Shown: positions 34,154 through 45,282, counted from the first letter of the stretch. The stretch is 64,000 bases of DNA from Peribolospora baueri (GCA_029717555.1 JAMDHS010000072.1:41634-105633), one strand, 5' to 3'. Notes: a model not told the origin generated them from the sequence alone. A program made the numbers and translations.

Positions 34154-36514
34154 ATGTCCGCCGCCGTCGATCCTCACCTCCACCTCCCTCACCAGCGCCA
34201 CCGCCCCAAGCTCAATCCCAGGAGCGATCTCGACCTGTTCGCCCTTCACGGCACCTATGACCTCCTGCCCTCCTCCGCCACCATGACCGCGCCAGCCGCC
34301 TCCGTGTCCTCGCTCGACGGCTCCCCCCCCGCCCCCGCCTCGTCGCACCTCATCGTCGTCGACGAGGACGGCACCGCCCACGATCCAGACTACTGCGCCC
34401 GCAAGCAGCAGCGCTACTCCTCCGTCGCACTCGGTCACCCCACCGGTCTCAGTCACAGTCATCTTCATACCGCCGGCGCTTCCTCCGCCGCCGCCCCCTC
34501 CTGGCGGCCCAAGTCGTCCGGCGTCCGACGAGGCAGCCTGCTCAGCCAGCGCAGCGATTTCCTCCCCCTCTCCCGATCCTCCTCCATTTCCTCCTCCTCC
34601 GACACCAGCGACGATGAGGACGCCGCCGAGGCCGACGACGAGCGTTGGACGTACAGCGTCGAGAGCAGCCCGCGGACCGGCACCGTCGGCCTCGGCCTGT
34701 CCTCCAACGCCTCTCAGCTCTCCTCTTCGAGCCCGCCGCCATCCTCGCGCCAGAGCTCGTTTAACGTGCCCGTCTTCGGTCCTCCAGACGCCGACCGGAG
34801 ACGAACGGCCGGCAGCCTCGCCTCCCGACCCTCCAGCTCCTCCTCCGTCCTCGCCTCTTCCACGACCGACAAGCCTCGTCGGTGGTCGAACCCGCGGGAC
34901 GTCCTCGCCTCGTTCGCCCACGCCCATCACAATCCCAACGCCATCACCAGCTTTGGCTCCACCTCCAGCTTGGCCTCCTCGGACAGGAAGGGCAAGGGAA
35001 AAGAGGCTTCCTTGCCCTTGGACGAAGCGCGCACGGATGATGCCGTGGGCACCCGCAGCCGACCGGGCAGCCGTCTCGGCCGCCGCTTGGTCGAGAGGAA
35101 ACGGCGAACGATGACCGTCTCGTCGTCCACGTCCATCACCGACGCCGAGGCCTCGATGCGCGACCTCAAGTTCGCCGCTGCGGTGGCCAAGGGCAACATG
35201 GGTACCCCGCTCTCCTCTCCGCCCTTGCCCGATTTCGCTGACCCGTATACGGGCTTCTTCGACAACTGGGGCCCGCCGGCGTCGGAGGCGGGCACGGACG
35301 CGTCGGAGCCTTCCCCTCTCGAGCATGTGCGATCGGCGCCGGCGAGCGTGCTTAACTTGCAGCGGACCGACACGTACCCCTCCTCGACGCCACATCAGCA
35401 CTCGCGTCTGCCTCACTTCCACCTCCGCAAGCGCGGCATCACCCATCCGCGGGACAAGTCTTCCTCCCCTTTGCGCGCCACGAGCCCCGGCGCCGCCGCC
35501 GCCCAGGAGGAGAAGGAGAAGGAGGCGGGCCTGTACGTGGGAGGGAAGAAGATCGAGCTCATCTCTTCCAGCCACCGGCGGCCTTTCGACGGCCGCACCG
35601 CCCCACCGGCCGCGTTCGAGTGGGAGGAGGACTGGGGCGGAAAGGAGGGCATGCTGGCGCGCTCGTTCAGCGGCGCCAAGATCGGTCGGATGGCCACGGG
35701 CACGGGCACGGGCACGACGCGCGACGCCAAGAGTCGTCTGCACAGCCCGAGCAGGCGCTCCGTCGCGTCGACGACCGAGCCCTCGGGTACGGCCTTGGAC
35801 TCGGATGACCACATGGGCGGGGAAGAGGAAGGCGCGAGGCGCTGGTGTCCCACGCGTTCGTTGTCCTTTTCGCGAAGGCCGTCTTCGATGGAGTCGGCAC
35901 ACCAGCACCAGCACGAGCGCCAGCACCAGCATCAGCAACAACCGCGAGACGGCCAAGGCCGTTCGGGGTCCGGACCGCAGGCGGGCATGGCACCATTGGA
36001 GACGATCCTCAGCACGACCGAGTCAGGCGGAGAGGCCAGCAGGGACGCGGCGGCGCGCAAGGCCAACGAGAGGGCCCATGGAGGCGACGGCGCGAACCGC
36101 AAGGACGCGTCGCCGCTGACGTCGCTCTTCTCTCATCTCCATCCCCACCAAGCCCATCAACAACACCAGGACCGCGACCGCTTGGAGGGCGCGTCGAGCG
36201 ACGTCGGCTCGCTCATGTCGACGCTGTACACCGCCCACGCGCCCGCACCGCTCACCTCGTCCGCCTCGACGCATTCCTGGCGGACGTCGTCGTCGTCGTC
36301 ATCTCAGAAGCGGAGCCGGCTGAAGCGCAAGATGCGAAATGGACTTCAGAGTTGGGCGTTGGGCGTGCGGTTTGGGATGTTGAATGCGAGGAGGGTGTTG
36401 AGCGTGCAGGCGCAGCACCAGCACAAGCACCAGCAGCAGCAGCCGCAGCAGCAGAGGGAGCAGTGGATGATGTGGGAGAGGGAGGAGAAGGGGACGAGGA
36501 GTCTCGCTGTCTAG
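34154..36514 (+). CDS. serine-rich low-complexity protein, 786 residues, unknown function
   Basis: Not recognised. A single open exon starts with MSAAVDPHLHLPHQRHRPKL. Most of it is Ser/Pro/Ala-rich and predicted disordered, with several kinase-type sites (RRGSLLS, RRTMTVSSS, RRWSNPRD, SFSRRPSS). A short aromatic block (FADPYTGFFDNWGPPASE) and a basic Trp-containing block near the end (RLKRKMRNGLQSWALGVRF) are the best candidates for functional motifs. His/Gln tracts lie at about residue 585 and at the C-terminus (QHQHKHQQQQPQQQ). It is GC-rich with strong G/C third-position bias. That bias also opens a long antisense frame (34067-35956), which I do not regard as a gene. The RxxS clusters suggest regulation by phosphorylation. 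Confidence 0.7.
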   Translation: MSAAVDPHLHLPHQRHRPKLNPRSDLDLFALHGTYDLLPSSATMTAPAASVSSLDGSPPAPASSHLIVVDEDGTAHDPDYCARKQQRYSSVALGHPTGLSHSHLHTAGASSAAAPSWRPKSSGVRRGSLLSQRSDFLPLSRSSSISSSSDTSDDEDAAEADDERWTYSVESSPRTGTVGLGLSSNASQLSSSSPPPSSRQSSFNVPVFGPPDADRRRTAGSLASRPSSSSSVLASSTTDKPRRWSNPRDVLASFAHAHHNPNAITSFGSTSSLASSDRKGKGKEASLPLDEARTDDAVGTRSRPGSRLGRRLVERKRRTMTVSSSTSITDAEASMRDLKFAAAVAKGNMGTPLSSPPLPDFADPYTGFFDNWGPPASEAGTDASEPSPLEHVRSAPASVLNLQRTDTYPSSTPHQHSRLPHFHLRKRGITHPRDKSSSPLRATSPGAAAAQEEKEKEAGLYVGGKKIELISSSHRRPFDGRTAPPAAFEWEEDWGGKEGMLARSFSGAKIGRMATGTGTGTTRDAKSRLHSPSRRSVASTTEPSGTALDSDDHMGGEEEGARRWCPTRSLSFSRRPSSMESAHQHQHERQHQHQQQPRDGQGRSGSGPQAGMAPLETILSTTESGGEASRDAAARKANERAHGGDGANRKDASPLTSLFSHLHPHQAHQQHQDRDRLEGASSDVGSLMSTLYTAHAPAPLTSSASTHSWRTSSSSSSQKRSRLKRKMRNGLQSWALGVRFGMLNARRVLSVQAQHQHKHQQQQPQQQREQWMMWEREEKGTRSLAV

Positions 36515-36962
36515 CCTCGGTCTTTCGTTCTTTCCTTCGACGCACACACGCACTGGCACACCCCGCTCAACGCCATCTGAACGTTGCGTGAACGGCGGAG
36601 GTCTCGATACCCGCCTTTGCCCGCAACAACGCCCGATATGCACGATACGCGCTCGTATCGCACGCATGCTCCTTTCTTCCGACTCTCCATCCAATCCAAT
36701 CCAGTCCACTTCACTTGACTCTGCTCGATTCGATTCGATTCCTTTCGACCGATTCCATTCGATGTATTTCATACTGTCACGAACGCTCAATTCAATTGTA
36801 TTGTGTCCACAAATGTACGGACTATCATATCGTCGAGGGAGAGAGATCGGCCCGGGGGAAAGACAGGCAAGGCAGGCTCTGCGGAGCATGGCTGGTACGA
36901 TGTCAAAGTAGACGGAGCGGCCGAGCTGGCCCACAAGACAGACAGAAAGGACGGCCTGGCGT

Positions 36963-36996
36963 CCGACCGACCGACCGACCGACCGACCGACCGACC
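36963..36996. repeat. (CGAC)n microsatellite
   Basis: About eight tandem copies of the unit. Confidence 0.9.
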
Positions 36997-37252
36997 TTCC
37001 TTAGCCTTGGCCTTGGCCTCGGAGCCCTGGAATGATGTATACGGGGTTAAGATCGTGTTAAGGACGTTCGTTGATCTGCCTTGCTTTGCCCTGCCCTGCC
37101 ATGCTCTGCCCTACACTGCCCTCCAAGCCCTGCCGTGAGGTGCAGGCAGGCACGCGTCGCATGCGACGCTGGCAAGATTCCTGGAGACGGGGCGGGGTGG
37201 AAAATCGATGGAGATGGTGCGTTGTTGAGGAGCGTGTGTGCGTACGATTTGA

Positions 37253-37279
37253 TTTTTTCTTTTCTTTTCTTTTCTTTTC
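37253..37279. repeat. (TTTTC)n microsatellite
   Basis: About five tandem copies of a five-base unit. Confidence 0.8.
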
Positions 37280-37480
37280 AGTACGCTGCGTGCGTCGTTC
37301 GACTAAAGCGGATGGGATAGATGCTCTCTCAGCGGATAAGATAGAACTCTGAAACCGGACTGCGGCGACTTGAATGAACCAACCAACCAACCGTCCCTTC
37401 GCTTCTACCGCAGCAGGTCCCAGCCGCCAATCGTTCTTCGCCTCGAGGCCCTCGCTAGTCGGTAGTTCCGGGTGCGATGG

Positions 37481-37506
37481 GGATGGATGGATGGATGGAT
37501 GGATGG
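37481..37506. repeat. (ATGG)n microsatellite
   Basis: About six tandem copies of ATGG. Confidence 0.85.
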
Positions 37507-37654
37507 GGAGTGGAAGAAGAGAGTGGTCCCCTCCTTTCACCTTCTCTTCCACCACCACCACCACCGCCCACTTCCTTGACGGCTCGCGCCGCCACCACCA
37601 GGCCCACCGCCTTAGGGCCCATAGGCCCCCTCTTTCCTCCGCGCCGTCGCCGCC

Positions 37655-40043
37655 ATGCCCTCCTCTCCCCTCTCCCTCACCCTCCCCCTCACCCTCCCCC
37701 TCACCCTCGTCGCCCCGCTCCTCCTCCTCGCCGCCGCGCCGCTGCTTCTCGCCAGCGCCCAGTCCCCCAGCGCTGCCGGTTGTCTCAGCTTGAAAGGATC
37801 CTCCGCTTGTCCTTCTTTCCAGAATGTTTGTGAGTTGCTCTCCCCCCCCGCTCATCGTTCCGGTCAGTCGATTCCCCGTCAGGCTCGCAAGGGGCTAGAA
37901 GGAGGGAGGAGGAGGACGGCGTATGGAACAGCCTGGCCTAGGGCGCTGCAGGGCCAGCCAGATCGGGCTCTTCTTCTTTCGAGGCTCAGGTTTGGACACG
38001 CTCGCTGGCCGCGCCCGGCCATGACCGGCCATTTCCCATGGCCCGATGGAGCGGATCCGCCGATGCGGTGCAGGCCTCGCCTCACCCGTCGCGTTTGGCA
38101 GGCGATGGTACGGCGGCTGTCTAGGCACTGCCAAAGGAAAAAAAAAAAAAAAAAAAAGAAAAAGAAAAAGAAAAAGTCCACACGCAGCTCACGTGTGCGG
38201 ACGATGGTGCAGCGTGCAGAGTGCAGTGCAGAGATAGGAGTTCGTCCTTGAGTTTGGATAACGGATTGCGACGAGCACCGGCCCCTCTCGCACGGCATAG
38301 CACAGTGTTGCTGACGTGACCTCCCATTCTTGACCCTCTCCCTCCTCGGTTGCCCAGGGGTCAACCCGGCGAACCTAACGGCCCACTACCGCTTCTTCTC
38401 CAACGTCACCGACGTCGCCTCGTTCGACTACAACTTTGAGCTCTACCTTTCCGATCCTAACCAGTTCCATGAGCAAAAGTTCGTCAGCGAGCTCCAGTGC
38501 GATCACGCTCAGAATTGTGAGTCGTCGACGATGGCCAGCCGTCCAACCCCTCGTGGCCGCTCGGCTGTGACCCCATTTTCCTCTCGCCTCAAACCGCCTT
38601 GTTCACCCTCCGTCTCCCCTCTTGTAGCCACGCTACGATGGTCGCGTACGGTCCTGTGCGGCATCTTCTCGCAACAGTCCTACTCGGCCTCTTGCAACGT
38701 CGCCAACGCCGCTGAGCCCGTCATGGTGTGCCAAGACACGTGCGTCGAGTACAACGAATCCGAAAAGATGCTCCTCGCGAACCCCCAGATCTGCGCCCCG
38801 GTCACCGCTTCTCAGAACGTGACACGGTACACGCAGCTGAGGTGAGTGCCCATCCCATTCGGCGGTTGTCCACGCGATGGCGGCGCACATGTCACCCGTC
38901 ACCGACCGGAACGCAATCTCATCCGATCCGCCTTCCCTCCCTCGCAGCAACGACGTCGCCATCTGTACCAACTGGACCACGCCCACCTCGACGGACCCGG
39001 CCAAGTGCGTCGAGGGCGTCGAAAATGAGGGCAACTGCGGCTTCGGCACGAGCTTGGACGAGCTGTGCGCCTACTGCGATCCCTCCGGCAACCAGACCGT
39101 CTCGTCCTGCTGCGTCGACCAGAAGACGAATCTGTCGAGCTGCGCCCTATTCGGACACCCCGCTGCCGCCGCCATCCGTCCTCAAACCTCGGTCGCCGCC
39201 ACCCCCGGCTCGACTGGCGGTCCCTTGGCCAGCGCGGCCCCATCCTCCTCGTCGACCGGTCTGAGCAGCAACACCGAGGCGGGCATCATCGTGGGTGTCA
39301 TCCTAGGCGTGGCCCTTTTCGCCGCCATCGGTGTGCTTCTCTTCTACATCCGACGCCGCTGGCGCGAGGGAGAGCGCGACGATGATGCCGAGCACTCTTC
39401 GATCGACCCGCAAATCGCCCTCGTTGACCCTGCCGCCGCCTCCTCGACCGCGATCACCAACGCTCAGAAGCACAGCAACGCCGATTCCAGCGAGGCCGCC
39501 TCGCCTCCGAGCGCTGTCGGCAGCGCCTCCCCCGCCGAAAAGTTCGCCCATGTGGCAGCCGCGGTTGCTGGTACGAGTGCCGGCGCTACCGTTCTCGCAC
39601 GTCGCACGAGCGACCGCCGCCGATCCGTGGCCGGAATCTCTTCGCCCGGCGGCAATACGGACGGAAGGGGCACGACGATTCCACAGGTTCGGGACCAGAA
39701 CTCATCCCACAGCATCCGTCCGGGCGACACGGTGGTCAGCATGTACCCCTATCAAGCTAATTTGTCCGATGAGCTCACCCTCGAGCCGGACCAGGCAATC
39801 GTCGTGCAGCGCCTCTTCGACGATGGGTGGGCCATCGGACGGCGCATCCCGTCTGGCGCCGAGGGCGCCTTCCCGCTCGTGTGCGTCACCAGCGCCGCGA
39901 CAGAGTCATCTGAATCGATGGCCGAGGCCGAAACCGACGGCTACGCCGACGGCACGCTCGCGGGGGAGAGGACCGATGACGGCGCCGTAACTGCCGAAGA
40001 GTTCCCACCGAGCGACGTCGAGGCCGGTGCAAGCCGACGCTGA
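37655..40043 (+). CDS. type I membrane protein with cytosolic SH3 domain (Fus1-like architecture)
   Basis: Four exons (37655-37829, 38358-38516, 38628-38841, 38948-40043) give 547 residues. A signal peptide (MPSSPLSLTLPLTLPL, then VAPLLLLAAAPLLLASA) precedes a secreted Cys- and N-glycosylation-site-rich domain (AWV/WVNPANLT, FFSNVTDVASF, CQDTCVEYNESEK, CTNWTTPTSTDPAKC, CAYCDPSGNQT, SSCCVDQKTNLSSC). A transmembrane helix (AGIIVGVILGVALFAAIGVL) is followed by the basic stop RRRWREG and a cytosolic tail. The tail carries an SH3 domain: MYPYQANLSDELTLEPDQ, then DDGWAIGRR and GAEGAFPLVCV. The architecture resembles yeast Fus1, a cell-fusion membrane SH3 protein, but sequence identity to Fus1 was not tested. 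It may act in polarity or cell fusion. Confidence 0.85.
38137..38176. repeat. A-rich tract and (AAAAAG)n in intron 1 of the SH3 gene
   Basis: A run of about 20 A followed by repeats of an AAAAAG unit. It lies within the 528-base first intron, which is long for this genome region. Confidence 0.85.
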
Positions 40044-40803
40044 ATCGAGCGTTCGTTCGATCGTCGGAGCGTTGTGTCCTCGCCAGATCTTTGTCTCTCT
40101 CTTCTTCCTTCCTTTCCTCGTCTCTCTCTTCGCTCCTTTTCCCTGTCCATCTCTTCCTGCCCCCGGTTCGTCTTCGGTCCCACACGCACGATCTTTTTTT
40201 CGTCACCGTCCGCCGTCGTCCATTCCCCCCAGGAACCGGACCTAATAGATTTTCACTGCCTCATCCATCGTCGCTCCTTGTTTAGCTGCCCTTTCCCTTT
40301 TCTCCCCCTTTCTCATCTCCCTCAGCGTCGCTTGACGTGGACGATGTCTATTTGCACGCGCACCGCACGCGCACCGCACAGCACCGCACCGACGCCCCCC
40401 GCCCCCGTATTCGTTCCTTAATTCCCTTCCCTTCTCCGGACATAATTTGCTTGCTGGTTCCGGAGCGGAGCGGCGCAAAGGAGATGGCTCTCTTCCTTGG
40501 CCCCTCCGCTCCCTTCATCACTTGCTTGCCCTTGCCGGGCTGTTCATAATCGCCTTCCTTCCCTTGCTCCTTCCTCCTCATCCTGCCCGTCGCCGTCCAT
40601 CCCCTGTATTCGACTCCTCTCACTCCCGCTGCATCCGGCTGCTGTAACTCCAACCCCACCCTCTCTACTTAGTAACGGACGCCGAATCTGCTTTGTCACA
40701 CCCGCTCTCAGCGATCTTTTGTCGGATTTGGACGACGGCTCTGAGCGTGCGTTCGTGCTTTATATAACATTGCAGTGCAGATAAGATAGGGTATTCGCCG
40801 CGC
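40044..40803. other. intergenic region between convergent genes
   Basis: 760 bases of pyrimidine-rich 3' flank between the SH3 gene and deoC. No supported gene. Confidence 0.5.
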
Positions 40804-42056
40804 TCAATACAGGCCTCCGGCCGCCTCTCTCTGAACCGGTGACGTGCCATCCGTCGCCGCCGGCGCCCCACCAGCGGCGGAAGCGACCTTGGCTTCCTCC
40901 AAGATCTTGGCCGTGCCGCTTGCTCCGATGCGGTCTGCGCCGGCCTCGACCATGGTCCTCAGGTCGGCCAGCGTGCGCACCCCGCCGCTCGCCTTGACTC
41001 TCATCGGTCGCTGGATCTTTGAGTTCGTCAGTGCCGGCACGCTCGCTGTCCCGGTCCCGGCCTCGACCTTGAGGAAGCGGACGCGCTCCTGATGGTGGAG
41101 CGCGACGGCGCGCATCAGCGCCACGTCCGACGCTTTCGCCCCGCCTGTCGAGAAGCCCGTCGAGGTTTTCACGAACGCTGCGCCGGCCTGCACGTCCACG
41201 TCATCGATGCGAGTGAGGGGTGGAGGGCGAGACGGAGGGAGGCGATGCAGAGAAGCATTTGAGAATGGGCCCGAACTTTAGCTTTCTTTCGTTCGTTCGT
41301 TCGCTCGCTCGTTCGAACTCCCCTGTTACGACACCGCCTTGTCTCGAAGAAATGTATGCTCCCTTAACTCACCAGCTCCGCGATAACGCACGACGCCACA
41401 ATCTCGTCTCGGGTCAGCAAGCACGTCTCGATGATGACCTTGACGGGTGCGGCGCCGGAGGCTTGTACGACGGCCGCCATGTCCTGGTAGACGTAGCCGT
41501 AGTTTCCCGCTTTGAGCTGGCCGACTGTGGGGAGGGGGAGGAAGGGGGGGGGGGGGGGAGGGGGGGGGGGGGGGGAAGGCAGAAGTTGGTGGGATCAGGA
41601 ATTTTTTTCGAGCAGGGTCGGGCGAGCGAACCCCGCCCGCCGAGCGGCTCCCTGAGGGGTCCCTCGCTCACCATGCTGAACCATGTCGATCTCTGCAGCG
41701 CCCTGACTGACGGCCCACCTAGCCTCCTCCACTTTGGCCGCCGTGGCCGCTGCGCCGAGGGGGAAGCCGACGACGGCGATGGGTCGAACGGTGCTGCCGC
41801 GGAGCACCTCAGCTACTTGGGGCACGTAGCTCGCGTTGACGCACACCGTCGCGCAGCCCATCGCCTTGGCCTCCTTGGCCGCCGCCACCACATCCGACGG
41901 CTGTGCAGCGGGCGCGAGAAGGGTGTGGTCGATGAGCGAGGCGATCGAGCTCGGACACGAAAGCACCTGCGCTGCCGAAGTCGGTCCAGATTCATCGCTG
42001 GAGTTGGCCAGGCGCTTCAGCTCGTCGTCGATCAGCGGTTTGAGGAACGGGTCCAT
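40804..42056 (-). CDS. deoxyribose-phosphate aldolase (DeoC/DERA)
   Basis: Cleaves 2-deoxyribose-5-phosphate to glyceraldehyde-3-phosphate and acetaldehyde in deoxynucleoside breakdown. Minus strand, three exons (42056-41672, 41524-41373, 41187-40804) join to 306 residues. Motifs: [70 protein letters not shown], then [17 protein letters not shown] with the Schiff-base Lys, and VKASGGVRT with the second catalytic Lys, and ADRIGASG. Between the two lysine motifs there are about 25 extra residues ([20 protein letters not shown]). A 57-base stretch there begins GTCGAG and ends CAG with a branch-like CTGAC, so it may be a short intron. Intron 1 holds a long homopolymer tract. Confidence 0.9.
41287..41316. 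repeat. (TTCG)n tract in deoC intron 2
   Basis: About seven tandem TTCG/CTCG units within the second intron. Confidence 0.75.
41544..41575. repeat. two adjacent G homopolymers (15 and 16 G) in deoC intron 1
   Basis: On the coding (minus) strand this reads as C-runs about 17 bases before the intron's CAG acceptor, so it may serve as the polypyrimidine tract. Length here is likely to be error-prone in sequencing and variable in the population. Confidence 0.85.
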
Positions 42057-42336
42057 CTCGCGAGTAGGGGCGACGAGCGGGGGAGGCGGCTAGATGAGAT
42101 TTAGGATGGAGTCGCGCCTCCTCTCTCTCGTTTGTGTGGGTGGGCTGAGCTGGCCTTGGGTGGGAGGGATGGCGACGAGCGGCGAGAAAGTGGGGCGAAA
42201 TACAAAACGGCTGAAAACGCACTTGCCCACGTGGCGCTCCTCCGTATCGCTTCGTGAAGGTTTCCACGACACTCGCAATACAAAATGTAATTTTACTGCA
42301 ACAACGTCATGCCGTCTCTCCCACTGCATAAGTACT

Positions 42337-44556
42337 CTACAAAAGTTCGCTCGCCCTGACGAATCCTCCATTCGTCTCGACCGAGCTCCCGCCCGCCCCA
42401 AGGTGGTACGGTCGCCGCTGTTGGACAGTAGCCGAGCGCGCCGTCGCCCGTGCCGGAGTCCCGATTGTACCGTCGCCGCCACCGTTGGAGAGGCCAAGTT
42501 GAGATCGTAAGCCCGACCGCGGCGTCGAAGGCCCCGTCCACTCTGATGACGGGACCCTCGATGAAGGCGTGTTCGCACGCTGGCCGACGAACAGCGGCTG
42601 ACGGTTCATTCCTTCAAGCCCGAATGCCGGCGTGCTGTTCTGACGCACTGGTGTCGTCGGCGTGAAAGGGACCCGGGTAGCGGATACATGATTCGGATTG
42701 ACAGAGAGTCCAGTTCCCGGTCGTGGCCACGATTTGGGTGTTCCTGGAAGTGAAAGGAAGCGATAAGACAAATAGAGAACTGCTCGTCACAGAGGATGGA
42801 GTACGAGAGTTAAGCAGGTGCGAGAAGACACTGACCTTGGCTAGGAATGAAAGGCATCCGGAAGTTCACGCCCGGGCCGTGGGGTGTGGACGGCGGCGCC
42901 GGTTGCCCCATATCCGCTCTGCTCTCCTGGTTAATATAGCTGAGCTGCCCATATGACGACTGAGGTCGCGATGGTTGCTGCGAGGGGAATGAGGCCTGTC
43001 CGCCTGAGGCGAAGTCTGACCGAAATCGTTGCGCCTGCGGGGGCAGTGATCGTTGCTGCTGCTGAACCTGCCGTTGGGCAAAGTCCCGACGCGAAAAAGC
43101 TGGAGGACCCATGAGCGGCAGGGATTCCATTTGATGGGCTGGTGAAGCTGGGCGTGTGGAGACTTGACGGGAGGGAGGCCGGGAGGGCGAGTGCGCATAT
43201 TGGCTGGATATTTCCAGCAAGGCAGCAGTGTCGACTTGGTTTCAAAGTTAACGCCAAAGGCGGGGAAGAGCGCAATGGCTATATTAGGACTCACGCGAGA
43301 TTCTGGGCCATTGAGCTGTTGTCCGGGTCTTGATCACCCCTCCATAGAGACTGAAGCCTGGGCGGAGATTGGTCTCGCTGCTCAAGAGGAAGCGTAAGCC
43401 TCCCGGACGGACGCGGAGTGCGCGACCGAGAAGAGGTGCTGCTTAGGCGGCTTTGAGGACGTCTTTAAAGATAACGGCGGCGGCCAAGATCATCTTTCGG
43501 CTATGTCAGTGACATTGACAAGGAAACAGCCCAGATCAATGGATATATGCGCATCCTGAGCTTCAGGTTTGTTCACCGAGGACTGTCTTCCGCCTTCCGC
43601 TTCTCACTCAACCTTTCCCCAGGCACTTCGAGCCGAAAGTTTTGGCCTTCGATGGGTTGAGATGGAGCCTGCGACGGCACTCCACCCAACTGGGCCCGGA
43701 GTTGGACATTCTCTTGCCGGAGCTGTTCATTCTCGCTGTCGAGGTGAGACGCAGCAGCTGGGCGCAACTGAGAGAGCCGATCAAACTACAGAGGCACTGA
43801 AACCGGACAGAGCGTGCCTCGTAGCTCTCACTGCTTGAGATGTCTCGTCGCCTTCAGTTCCTCGGCGACTCTTTCTAGGACGTTCTTCTGCTTGATCACT
43901 TGCGCTTTCAAGAACCTGGTCAATTGGACGAGACTGTTTTGTTGGAACTAAAATTTTAGGTTCGGCGGCCCAGCCGCGCACAATCAATACAAGTACATAC
44001 AAAGAGATCTGCTGCGTCCATCTCACCTCGTACACGGCTTCCGTTTCCTTCAAGAGTTCCGACAGGGGCCTGAAGTACGAGGCGACCGCCGCCGGCATCT
44101 GTGGCGCGACGAAGATGATTAGTTTCAAAATAGTCCAAGAGGAGTCGCCTTATGTCAACGAAAGCAAATCACGTTCGGCCCGAGCTTTGTGATCATGACG
44201 GCCGCCGTTTGACATTTGGGACAGACGGGTAAGCGTATCGGAGGTTGCTGCGGGGCTGGGCGAAGTAAAAAAATAACTCAAAACAGAATACAGTCAGTGC
44301 GGGGAACGGACTCGGAGCATCGTATATAACGGCGCTCGGATTCATGCAGCAATAGGGTAAAAGGAGACTAGGCATCGGGCCTCAACCCACCGCAGGTGGG
44401 GAAGGCATGTTTCTCGCAGAGGATGTGCGAACAGCTGGTCAGCCAGAAAGGAAGCGGGGGACCGTGCGAATGGCTGGGTAGGTAGTCGAGAAAGCAGACG
44501 TTGCAGTACAGCAGATTCCAAGGGCTCCTGGCGACGTCGGCTTCGGAGACAGACAT
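42337..44556 (-). CDS. HEI10/Zip3-like RING and coiled-coil protein, probable meiotic crossover E3 ligase
   Basis: Minus strand, several exons, start at 44556 (MSVSEADVARSPWNL). The N-terminal RING has LYCNVC, then LTSCSHILCEKHAFPTC, and across an intron PVCPKCQTAAVMITKLGP. This is the incomplete C3HC-type RING spacing of the HEI10/CCNB1IP1/Zip3 group, not the classical C3HC4. A coiled coil follows (MPAAVASYFRPLSELLKETE; KAQVIKQKNVLERVAEELKA; LDSENEQLRQENVQLRAQL). The C-terminal third is Ser/Pro/Gln/Arg-rich with many S/T-P sites and RPxS clusters, and ends VRASELL. In other fungi and in animals this architecture marks proteins that control the number and place of meiotic crossovers by SUMO or ubiquitin ligation. 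The assignment is by architecture; other RING-coiled-coil ligases cannot be excluded. Confidence 0.72.
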
Positions 44557-45282
44557 GGTGCGAAGGAGCGTTGTCGTTGAAATATGAGATGCAAGAGCGG
44601 AGCGGTGAAGGTCGTTGCTGCGGCCGCCTCGCTTGGACGCCCCGCAGACTGCGGCGCGGGGTAGCAGCTGCGCCGGTGATCCCTCCCGAACCCCTCTGGA
44701 CTGGTTTGCTTCCAACTCGCTTAGGGCCGACCACCCGACACAAGCTAACTTGCCTCTTGCACGCCGAGTCCAGCCAAAGAAAGGCTCGTCTTTCCGCCGC
44801 ACGTCTGTCTGTGATGGCGAGCTAGTCCTCTTCCCGCTGCCGGCGTCGATACCAGAAGCTAAAACCCGGCCGGTGCGGGGTTGCTCACTTACACGCCTAC
44901 TAATCCATCTACAACAACTCGATACCTTGGACGACGGGGTCTTCTATCGCTCTCGCGAGACACATCTCGCCCCCGTTTTTCACATGCTGTGCTGATGTGC
45001 CACTGCATCCGAAGTGGGCCAATAATTTGCCCTCCGCCTTGAACTAACCTGTTGCTGACAACCTGGTATTCATTGGTTAAGATTGCCCCCGTACGCCTAT
45101 ACCGCAGACGGTCTGTCCTCCAAGTCAAGATCGCAAAAGTCTTCGAGGTATAAGAAGCGTACTCCCATCCCTCTTTTGGATGCTGTTTAGGCAGACGACG
45201 CTCTCCTCCGTCCCTCGGCCCCCGCTTGCTCTCACTCGTCGCGTCCTCTCCGCTGGGTAGTGGTGCTGCAGGCGCGCGCAAC
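44557..45282. promoter_or_regulatory. divergent promoter region between the RING gene and the esterase gene
   Basis: About 725 bases between divergent starts. Open frames overlap in both strands but none has recognisable protein features. Confidence 0.4.

Larger units (their letters stand above)
36515..37654. other. intergenic region with several microsatellites
   Basis: About 1.1 kb between two plus-strand genes. It carries tracts of (CGAC) near 36963-36996, (TTTTC) near 37253-37279 and (ATGG) near 37481-37506. No exon supported. Confidence 0.6.

Noticed and set aside
34067-35956. A long antisense open frame as a real gene
   Set aside because: Explained by strong G/C third-position bias of the sense gene; the composition is Arg/Gly-rich with no motif. 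It is kept only as a low-interest finding.
36715-36760. ATTCG-type repeats near the end of the 34154 gene as a regulatory array
   Set aside because: Short and imperfect, in a region with many similar simple repeats.
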